DNA from: Sutterella sp.
GTDB lineage: Bacteria; Pseudomonadota; Gammaproteobacteria; Burkholderiales; Burkholderiaceae_F
Assembly: GCA_019410445.1 (NCBI GenBank)
Contig: DXSO01000134.1
Span: 1 to 5,084 of the forward strand
DNA length: 5,084 nt
Direction: 5' to 3'
Part shown: one piece after another, positions 1-5,084 of the stretch
How the letters are laid out: each line of letters begins with the position of its first letter
Numbering within the stretch: the stretch's first letter is position 1
The notes under the pieces: model-generated
Seen by the model: only the letters and a program-made list of their open reading frames with translations
What the model was told of the DNA's origin: nothing
Database searches by the model: none
Program-made: the position numbers and the translations under genes

Positions 1-1
1 C

Positions 2-94
2 GGCTCTTCAAGAGATGCCATTGAAAACTTCAGAGCTTTCCGCGGCCGCGATCCCTCCATTGAACCGTTGCTGCGCCACAGCGGCATTCTTTGA
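2..94 (+). CDS. prlC: M3-family oligopeptidase A, C-terminal end (partial)
   Basis: Only the last 30 codons and a TGA stop (92-94) are in the window; the gene enters from the left edge. The tail reads GSSRDAIENFRAFRGRDP followed by SIEPLLRHSGIL. A Gly-Ser start, a phenylalanine/arginine-rich FRAFRGR(D/E)P core and a final LLRHSGI is the characteristic end of the M3 zinc metallopeptidases of the oligopeptidase A (PrlC/OpdA) group. In that family these are cytoplasmic enzymes with an HEXXH zinc site that degrade short peptides, including cleaved signal peptides. The catalytic domain lies outside the window, so function is inferred from this tail alone. The related dipeptidyl carboxypeptidase (Dcp) is a less likely alternative. 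The stop lies 8 bases before the next gene and overlaps that gene's ribosome binding site, so the two are probably cotranscribed and may be translationally coupled. Confidence 0.8.
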   Translation, partial: GSSRDAIENFRAFRGRDPSIEPLLRHSGIL

Positions 95-96
95 GG
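93..96 (+). promoter_or_regulatory. Shine-Dalgarno site that fixes the DUF554 start
   Basis: GAGG lies 6 bases before ATG 103. A GTG at 100 is in the same frame but sits only 3 bases from the GAGG, which is too close for normal initiation, so ATG 103 is the preferred start. The site overlaps the TGA (92-94) of the upstream peptidase, which fits reinitiation by ribosomes finishing that gene. Confidence 0.7.
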
Positions 97-102
97 TAAG
101 TG

Positions 103-816
103 ATGCCCGGATTCGGAACGCTTCTCAATGCAGCTGCCATCGTGCTGGGCGGTTTGCTCGGCCTTATGTTTCGCAGCAAACTAAGCGCCGCACTGCAGGA
201 AAATCTGGTACGCGCCGTTGCACTTTGCTGCCTATTCATCGGCATCGAAGGAACGATCGAGCAAGCCATGACGATTGTTGAAAACGGCCTCAGGGCTCAG
301 GGCACCATGATGGCGATGGGCTCGTTGATCGTTGGCACGCTCATCGGCTCCTGGATGGGCATCGAATCCGGGATCGTTCGTTTCGGTCAATGGCTCAAAC
401 TCAAGACCGGAAGCGATAAAGATCAGCAATTCGTTTCGGCATTCGTCACCACGTCCTTGACTGTGTGCATCGGTGCCATGGCTGTGGTTGGCGCCATCAA
501 AGACGGCATCGCACAGGACTACTCCATTTTGGCAGCCAAGTCCGTGCTTGATTTCGTTTTTGTCATGGCCTTTGCGGCCACACTGGGTAAAGGATGTCTG
601 TTTTCGGCAATTCCTGTCGCCATCTTTCAGGGACTCGTGACGATTCTGTCGACTTTCATCGAACCCTACCTAACCGCTCAAGCCGTCAGCAATCTGAGTT
701 TGGTAGGATCCATGATGATTTTCTGCGTCGGCGTCAACATCATCTGGGAGACGAAATTTCGCGTTGCCGACATGCTGCCGGCACTGCTGATCGCCGTTGT
801 CTGGAGTGCATTCTGA
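103..816 (+). CDS. DUF554 family integral membrane protein (YdfK/YqgA type)
   Basis: The protein has 237 residues, close to the usual length for this family of about 220-240. It opens with a glycine-rich membrane segment (GTLLNAAAIVLGGLLG, residues 5-20). By eye there are seven or eight hydrophobic segments, near residues 4-22, 35-52, 69-87, 111-132, 142-162, 165-186, 197-215 and 221-236. Family hallmarks are the TSLTVCIGAMAVVGAIKDG block (residues 117-135), the K-S-V-L-D-F helix start (146-151) and a late VGxxMIFCVGVNII segment (201-214). It belongs in the inner membrane. The family has no established biochemical role; a transporter has been suggested on topology alone, and I do not assign one. 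It follows the oligopeptidase gene by 8 bases and so is probably the last gene of that operon, with a hairpin terminator 58 bases after its stop. The GTG at 100 would add one residue but is poorly spaced from the ribosome binding site. Confidence 0.9.
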   Translation: MPGFGTLLNAAAIVLGGLLGLMFRSKLSAALQENLVRAVALCCLFIGIEGTIEQAMTIVENGLRAQGTMMAMGSLIVGTLIGSWMGIESGIVRFGQWLKLKTGSDKDQQFVSAFVTTSLTVCIGAMAVVGAIKDGIAQDYSILAAKSVLDFVFVMAFAATLGKGCLFSAIPVAIFQGLVTILSTFIEPYLTAQAVSNLSLVGSMMIFCVGVNIIWETKFRVADMLPALLIAVVWSAF

Positions 817-873
817 CGGCTTGTTCGGCCTTTTTGAACCATCGGCAGACTTTTACTTCAGACGCCGTCATTG

Positions 874-916
874 GTTATGCACTCGCAGAAATCTGCGGGT
901 GCATAACTTTCTTGAT
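874..916 (+). terminator. Intrinsic terminator after the DUF554 gene
   Basis: Arms 874-888 (GTTATGCACTCGCAG) and 893-907 (CTGCGGGTGCATAAC) form a 15-bp stem around a 4-base loop (AAAT). The T-rich stretch TTTCTTGATTT follows on the + strand. The only imperfect pair (883 with 898) is a tolerated G-U on the + strand transcript but a C/A mismatch on the - strand transcript. No T run follows the hairpin in the - direction. Both points favour use as the terminator of the peptidase-DUF554 unit. It may also slow - strand transcripts leaving glnE, whose stop codon begins only 10 bases to its right. The T tract is interrupted, so efficiency is uncertain. Confidence 0.7.
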
Positions 917-917
917 T

Positions 918-3755
918 TCAGCGTTTCGGCTCTTCGGTTCCGAATACGTCACGCCATAGACTGAGCACCGCATCGCGCTCACCGCTTACGCTTGCAGGAT
1001 CGACTCGGCAGCGAGCGTCCTGACCGCGTGCCAGACGAATTTCACGCTGAATGTTTCGGTAATGCCGATAGGCATCGACAGCCTGACGGGCTTTGAGCTC
1101 GTCAATCAGTCCCAGGCGCGCCGCCATCTCCGTCAAATGAATCGTGCCGAAATTGTTCACCAATTCGGAATGCACCGAACTCTCGGCAAGCACCAGATAC
1201 TGCACGATGAATTCCAAATCCACCATACCGCCGCGATCATGTTTGACGTCAAACAGCGTCGTCGGATTGGGATGCCCTTCCAACATCTTGCCTCGCATTT
1301 CAATCACGTCCGCTGCGGTCTTTTGGGCATCACGCTGCAATCTCAGAATATAGCGGCGTTCCTCTTCGAACTGCGCTCCGACATTCGGGTCTCCCGCACA
1401 GAACCGAGCTCGCGTCAATGCCTGATGCTCCCAAGGCCAAGCTCCATGACCGTCGAGGTTGCGCTGGTACTTCCGGAACATGTCCATATTGGAAGCAATC
1501 AACCCATCTTGTCCGTTTGGACGCAGACGCATGTCAACATCAAAAAGAATGCCCGAACTCGTCTGAAGGGTCAGCCAACTCAGCATGCGCTTGACAAGCT
1601 TTCCGTAATTGGCCTCCGACTCGGGAGCCTGATCGTCATAAAGGAAGATAAGGTCCAAATCCGAGGCGTACCCCAACTCTTTTCCTCCGAGTTTTCCGTA
1701 ACCGATAACGGCAAACTTCGGATATTCGCAATGACGCGTCGCAATTGAATCCCAGGCGAGTTCAATCACCACCGCCAACACGGCATCGGCCAGAGCCGAG
1801 AGATGATCCGCAAGCCGCTCGACCGTAAGTCGACCTTCCAAATCAGCCGTCAGCAGTTGGAATAAAGCACTGTGATGGGCATCTCGCAGTAAATTGAGCT
1901 GACGTTCCCGATCGCCGTCGGCCGCACGCATCTGCGCACGAAGCTCTTCAAGCCAGACACTGCGATCGACCGGAGTGTAGTCGTCAATGACTCGGTTGCG
2001 CGCATCGACAAGCTCATCGAGCACCAACGGATGATCGGCTATGTAGTCGGCCGCCCAACGTGAAACGGCAAGCATGCGTCCGACCCTGTCGGCTGCATCC
2101 GGGTATTGGTTGAGCAACGCAATATAGGTGGATCGACCGAGCACCATCTCCAGAATGTTCAGGTAACGCTCGAACACCTCATCGGCCGAAACACTGCCTT
2201 CGCGCAACTGCGCCCACCCGGCCGCCTTTGTCGCCAGTTTCGGAACAAATCTTGCAAGCTGCTCGCGCGCCTGCTGCGTGCGGGCATTCAGATAACGCGA
2301 GCGCATCATCTTGAGCACTCGCCCTGCCAGTTTGTTAGCCTCGACAAAACCGTTTGCGCTCAAAGCCTCAGTCAACTCACTTTCCAGCGCCGGATCGCCG
2401 GTCGACCAACCCGCCGGCCAATTACTGACCTTGTCTGCCGGCGTTTTAATGTGGAAAACGCCGTCGAATGTACTCGAAACAAAGTGTCGGATATTTTCGA
2501 CCCGTTCGTCCAAAGCCGTCAGCGTAAGCCCCATCATCCGAGCAATCCGCTCGCGTTGTTCGCCATCTTTGGGCAAAACCTGCGTTTGCTTGTCATCGAC
2601 GTACTGCAGACAGTGTTCGAGATTGCGCAGGAAAACATAATCCTCGGTAAGACGCTGCGCGGTTTGCTGCGCAATGCAGCCGCTTTGCACGCAGGCCTGC
2701 AACATGGGCGCGGTCGTTTTGCCTCGAAGTTCCGGCTCTCTGCCGCCGCGAATGATCTGAAATGTCTGACAAATAAATTCGATTTCGCGTATGCCGCCGC
2801 TGCCGAGCTTAATGTTGACGCCCCGATCTTTGACGGCTTCCTTGCGGGCGGTTTCCGCGCGGATCATTTCATGAATTCGAGCCAATGCGCTGATGGCTCC
2901 GAAATCAACATACTTGCGGAAAACAAAGGGTCGCACAAGTGAATTCAAATTTTTGACCGCCTGCGCGAAATTATCTTCTCCGGCAAAAACGCTGCGGTTG
3001 ACCACTCGTCCCTTGAGCCAGGCAAAGCGCTCCCAATCGCGCCCCTCGCTGTAGAGATATTCTTCGAGCATGGCCGAAGACAGAACCAACGGACCGCTGT
3101 CGCCGAACGGACGAAGACGCATGTCGACTCGGAACACAAAGCCGGTGCCGTCGAGTTCGTTAATCGAGGCGATGACTCGACGGGCGAGCTTGTCAAAAAA
3201 TTCATGATTGGCAATTTGACGACGTGCCTGCGCAAACTCACCAATAGCCTGCGTCTGTCCGCCTTCGTCATACACGAACACAAGGTCGATATCCGAACTG
3301 ACGTTGAGCTCCTCGCCTCCGAGCTTGCCCATACCGACTACGAGAAGATCCTGAGGTTGGCCCGATACTCCGACGGGAACACCGAAACGCTGTGCCAACT
3401 GGCGTGAATGCACGCGCACGGCCGCCGAAAGTGTCTCTTCGGCCAAAGCCGTCACGGTTGAGACGACTTCCCTGAAATCAGCCCGAGAGGTCAGATCACG
3501 CACAATCAAAGACGTCATCACTTCCCGACGCAGCTCCCGCATGGCGACATCGAGCATGTCCGGATCGTCAATCGGCTCCAGACGAGCCCGCATCGCTTGC
3601 CGCGCAATCGGTTCGCGCATGAACCCTTCGATGAGCGCCTCAGGCGTTGTGGAACTTCTCATCGCCATTGCGTTGAGAGCTCGGCAGGCATACAGAGAAT
3701 ATTCAGGCACTTCTTGCGGCGTCAGACGCTGCGGTTCGGAAATAGTGTCGCTCAT
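918..3755 (-). CDS. glnE: Bifunctional glutamine synthetase adenylyltransferase / adenylyl-removing enzyme
   Basis: GlnE adjusts glutamine synthetase activity in the cytoplasm. Its C-terminal half transfers AMP from ATP to a tyrosine of glutamine synthetase when nitrogen is plentiful, and its N-terminal half removes the AMP by phosphorolysis; PII, PII-UMP and glutamine set the balance. The protein has 945 residues, matching the full-length family (E. coli about 946). Both nucleotidyltransferase domains look intact. The N-terminal one has GMGKLGGEELN (141-151), SSDIDL with the metal-binding aspartates D155 and D157, DMRLRPFGDSGP (211-222) and GSGGIREIEFICQ (318-330). The C-terminal one has GYGKLGGKEL (685-694), ASDLDLIF with D699 and D701, DVDMRLRPNGQDG (739-751) and RGGMVDLEFIVQYL (841-854). 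Each is followed by a helical GlnD/PII-uridylyltransferase-like region. An in-frame TGA eight codons upstream of ATG 3755 rules out any much longer start. No clear Shine-Dalgarno sequence precedes the ATG. It converges with the DUF554 gene and diverges from yhdP. Confidence 0.97.
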   Translation of the reverse strand: MSDTISEPQRLTPQEVPEYSLYACRALNAMAMRSSTTPEALIEGFMREPIARQAMRARLEPIDDPDMLDVAMRELRREVMTSLIVRDLTSRADFREVVSTVTALAEETLSAAVRVHSRQLAQRFGVPVGVSGQPQDLLVVGMGKLGGEELNVSSDIDLVFVYDEGGQTQAIGEFAQARRQIANHEFFDKLARRVIASINELDGTGFVFRVDMRLRPFGDSGPLVLSSAMLEEYLYSEGRDWERFAWLKGRVVNRSVFAGEDNFAQAVKNLNSLVRPFVFRKYVDFGAISALARIHEMIRAETARKEAVKDRGVNIKLGSGGIREIEFICQTFQIIRGGREPELRGKTTAPMLQACVQSGCIAQQTAQRLTEDYVFLRNLEHCLQYVDDKQTQVLPKDGEQRERIARMMGLTLTALDERVENIRHFVSSTFDGVFHIKTPADKVSNWPAGWSTGDPALESELTEALSANGFVEANKLAGRVLKMMRSRYLNARTQQAREQLARFVPKLATKAAGWAQLREGSVSADEVFERYLNILEMVLGRSTYIALLNQYPDAADRVGRMLAVSRWAADYIADHPLVLDELVDARNRVIDDYTPVDRSVWLEELRAQMRAADGDRERQLNLLRDAHHSALFQLLTADLEGRLTVERLADHLSALADAVLAVVIELAWDSIATRHCEYPKFAVIGYGKLGGKELGYASDLDLIFLYDDQAPESEANYGKLVKRMLSWLTLQTSSGILFDVDMRLRPNGQDGLIASNMDMFRKYQRNLDGHGAWPWEHQALTRARFCAGDPNVGAQFEEERRYILRLQRDAQKTAADVIEMRGKMLEGHPNPTTLFDVKHDRGGMVDLEFIVQYLVLAESSVHSELVNNFGTIHLTEMAARLGLIDELKARQAVDAYRHYRNIQREIRLARGQDARCRVDPASVSGERDAVLSLWRDVFGTEEPKR

Positions 3756-3800
3756 AACGTGAAAAACTGTAACGAATCAGCAGGATTTTTCCTTGAGATA

Positions 3801-3831
3801 CAAAAAGCCTCGAGTCGCTCGCCCGAGCTTT
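3801..3831 (-). terminator. Possible attenuator-like hairpin in the glnE leader
   Basis: Read on the - strand, AAAGCTCG pairs with CGA(G)GCTTT: eight base pairs with one bulged base and an 11-base loop, ending in a five-T run whose first three bases are in the stem. It lies 46-76 bases upstream of the glnE ATG, so it would fall in the leader of a transcript starting further right. The stem is short and bulged and the free T tail is only two bases, so it could be chance. The + strand version lacks a T run beyond the stem and overlaps the likely -35 region of the + strand promoter. Confidence 0.25.
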
Positions 3832-3839
3832 GCTATATT
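3831..3839 (+). promoter_or_regulatory. Candidate extended -10 promoter, rightward (yhdP side)
   Basis: TGCTATATT contains the extended -10 element TGn directly before TATATT, which matches TATAAT at five of six positions. No good -35 is seen at 16-18 bases (TCGAGT or CGAGTC), which an extended -10 can tolerate. Transcription would start near 3846 and give a leader of about 135 bases before yhdP. This is a sequence-match prediction only. Confidence 0.5.
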
Positions 3840-3875
3840 GCCTCTAACAATTTCGGCACTCCTTTAATCGCGGCT

Positions 3876-3910
3876 CGGACAATCAACGATTGCTTGTCCG
3901 TTTCATTTTA
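3876..3910 (+). terminator. Hairpin with T-rich tail in the yhdP leader
   Basis: CGGACAA (3876-3882) pairs perfectly with TTGTCCG (3894-3900) around an 11-base loop. The U-rich stretch TTTCATTTTA follows at 3901-3910. An alternative inner stem, CAATC with GATTG, is also possible. The hairpin lies about 30 bases after the predicted start of the rightward promoter and 70 bases before the yhdP ATG. It could therefore act as an attenuator, end a short leader RNA of about 60 bases, or simply be a stable leader structure. The T tract is interrupted and the stem is only 7 bp, so confidence is modest. Confidence 0.35.
3905..3910 (-). promoter_or_regulatory. Weak candidate -10 for glnE, leftward
   Basis: Read on the - strand this is TAAAAT, five of six matches to TATAAT. 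The bases 17-18 upstream (TCGGCG or TTCGGC) are a poor -35 and no TGn extension is present. A start near 3898 would give glnE a leader of about 140 bases that contains the hairpin at 3801-3831. It is the best leftward match I find in the gap but remains speculative. Confidence 0.22.
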
Positions 3911-3980
3911 GCCGTGCGAAGCTTTCGCGCCGAATGTTTTGACTACAGACATCCATTTGAGAATTCGCAATCCCTGCGGC

Positions 3981-5084
3981 ATGAGTTCGACGTTTCATAT
4001 TCTTCCTCTGAGATTCAGAGCCTATCTTCGCCACCCTCGGGTGCGGGCTGCATGGATCTCCTTTTTCTGGGGCGCCGTTCTCTTTTACTTTCTGTTTTGC
4101 GCACTGATTCTCGTCACCCGCTGGATATTGCTGCCGCAAGTCGATCGCTACAAAGACGATATCGCCGATTTTTTAAGCGACACACTGCATGCGGAAGTCA
4201 GCATCGGTCAAATATCTCCGCAGTGGGACAGCTTCTGGCCGCACATTTCATTGCGCAACGTCGTCATCCAACGCCCGGATCCGCGCTCGAGCGATCCTCA
4301 TATTCTGCACCTGCCCCAAGTCGAAGCCAGTCTTTATTGGCGGTCGATCCTAGGGCAGCCGATTTTCCGAAAACTCGAGGTTTCCGATGCGGAAATCACG
4401 GTTCGTCGCGTCGGTGAGCGCGTATACGATATCGCCGGCTTCATTTTCGACCTCAACCGCCGCTCCGATGAGTCAACCCGCGACTTCAATACCGCCGACT
4501 GGTTTTTGCGTCAAGGCCGCATCGATGTCACCTCCTGCACAGTCAGCTACGTGGATCTGACGGCCAAACCGCGTGCGCGTACCACGTCATTTGAAAACAT
4601 CAACTTTACGTTTGAAAACAGAGTCAACGATTATCAGATGGGAATTCAGGGCGAACTGGACGCTCGACATGAAAACCGTATCGATATTCGAGCCCGTTTC
4701 AACGCTCCCCTTTTCGGAGATCGCAGTTGGAAAACCTGGTCGGGCACTCTTTTTCTGGCAGCCGACAATTTGGATGTGGCTCGCCTGACGCGTCCCATTC
4801 TTGCCGCCCGCCAAATTCTTAAATCCGGCCGCGGAAGCACCAGAACATGGCTTGAGTTTGAAAATGGAAAACCGCTCAGCCTGACCAGCTATCTGGGACT
4901 GTCGGACGTCGTCCTCAATTTTGCAAAAGACAGTGAGGCACTGCGCGTCAAAACGCTGTCGACCAAACTAAGCGAAACGTTCAGCAACGGAGCGATTCAG
5001 GCCAAAGCAGAAAATCTCACTTTTGAACTCATTGACGGGACAAAAGCTTCCGATCTTGAACTGAGCACCTCCATTGTTTTGGAA
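3981..5084 (+). CDS. yhdP: YhdP family protein (DUF3971 / AsmA-like), N-terminal part
   Basis: The frame is open for 368 codons from ATG 3981 to the right edge with no stop, so this is the N-terminal quarter to third of a protein that usually has about 1,250-1,400 residues. A basic N-terminus (residues 1-23) is followed by one membrane anchor near 24-46. Next come the conserved TRWILLPQVDRYKDDIADF block (46-64), the GQISPQWDSFWPHISLRNV block (76-94), WFLRQGRIDV (174-183), and a beta-rich stretch including ENINFTFENR (205-214) and DIRARFNAPLFGDRSWKTW (235-253). This is the layout of the YhdP (TIGR02099) group. Known relatives are inner-membrane-anchored AsmA-like proteins that span the periplasm as a long beta groove and help carry phospholipids to the outer membrane, with TamB and YdbH. 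An in-frame TAG at 3909-3911 limits upstream extension; TTG codons at 3939 and 3957 are possible but lack a ribosome binding site. ATG 3981 also has no strong one. It is divergent from glnE. Confidence 0.88.
   Translation, partial: MSSTFHILPLRFRAYLRHPRVRAAWISFFWGAVLFYFLFCALILVTRWILLPQVDRYKDDIADFLSDTLHAEVSIGQISPQWDSFWPHISLRNVVIQRPDPRSSDPHILHLPQVEASLYWRSILGQPIFRKLEVSDAEITVRRVGERVYDIAGFIFDLNRRSDESTRDFNTADWFLRQGRIDVTSCTVSYVDLTAKPRARTTSFENINFTFENRVNDYQMGIQGELDARHENRIDIRARFNAPLFGDRSWKTWSGTLFLAADNLDVARLTRPILAARQILKSGRGSTRTWLEFENGKPLSLTSYLGLSDVVLNFAKDSEALRVKTLSTKLSETFSNGAIQAKAENLTFELIDGTKASDLELSTSIVLE

Noticed and set aside
15..281. 88-codon + strand frame at the left edge
   Set aside because: It overlaps the M3 peptidase tail and the start of the DUF554 gene in another frame, and both of those have strong family signatures.
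857..866. TTCAGACGCC, resembling the reverse complement of the Neisseria DNA uptake sequence
   Set aside because: It differs from TTCAGACGGC at one base and I noticed no other copy in the window. Nothing else points to Neisseriaceae, so it is most likely chance.
814..870. TGACGGC (814-820) complementary to GCCGTCA (864-870)
   Set aside because: A perfect 7-base match but separated by 43 bases and without a T run. Chance pairing is likely, and the 874-907 hairpin is far more stable.
1062..1748. 228-codon open frame on the + strand
   Set aside because: It is also antisense to glnE, across the C-terminal adenylyltransferase domain, which is plainly the real gene. No family resemblance in the + strand product.
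2106..2942. 278-codon open frame on the + strand
   Set aside because: It lies entirely antisense to the conserved GlnE coding sequence. Its translation has no recognisable domain and is rich in arginine, leucine and cysteine, as expected from the reverse of a GlnE-like codon pattern. No promoter or ribosome binding site was noticed.
3766..3771. TACAGT on the - strand just before glnE as a -10 giving a nearly leaderless mRNA
   Set aside because: Only four of six matches and no -35 at suitable spacing; too weak to annotate.
3939..3967. TTGACT as a -35 element close to yhdP
   Set aside because: The -35 match is good, but the bases 17-18 downstream (AATTCG/ATTCGC) do not resemble a -10 element.
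3890..4417. 175-codon + strand frame overlapping the start of yhdP
   Set aside because: It is in a different frame from the clear YhdP protein, is serine/arginine-rich low-quality sequence, and has no ribosome binding site or recognisable domain.

Overview
The window looks like ordinary chromosome from a proteobacterium, most likely a betaproteobacterium (Burkholderiales, possibly a Sutterellaceae-like gut lineage). This rests on a full-length two-domain GlnE of 945 residues next to a divergent YhdP/AsmA-like gene, an arrangement I recall from Burkholderiales, and on intermediate base composition judged by eye. The taxonomy is inference; no rRNA or other marker gene is present.

Layout, left to right. 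(1) The last 30 codons of an M3-family oligopeptidase (oligopeptidase A/PrlC type) end at 94 on the + strand. (2) Eight bases later a DUF554 (YdfK/YqgA-type) membrane protein starts at 103 and ends at 816. Its Shine-Dalgarno sequence overlaps the peptidase stop codon, so the two genes almost certainly form one transcription unit. (3) A 101-base convergent gap (817-917) holds a strong 15-bp hairpin followed by a T-rich stretch, best read as the + strand terminator. (4) glnE, the bifunctional glutamine synthetase adenylyltransferase/adenylyl-removing enzyme, runs on the - strand from 3755 to 918 and fills more than half the window. (5) A 225-base divergent intergenic region (3756-3980) holds a candidate extended -10 promoter on the + strand, a weak candidate promoter on the - strand, and one hairpin-plus-T-run on each strand. 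(6) A yhdP-family gene (DUF3971/AsmA-like) starts at 3981 on the + strand and runs off the right edge after 368 codons.

Functionally the genes are housekeeping: peptide turnover, a membrane protein of unknown role, control of glutamine synthetase by nitrogen status, and envelope lipid transport or integrity. The glnE and yhdP products have no known direct link. They share only the divergent control region, which is the least explained part of the window. I see no mobile element, CRISPR array, tRNA, rRNA, or convincing new multi-gene system. The long + strand open frames inside glnE are shadows of its coding sequence.
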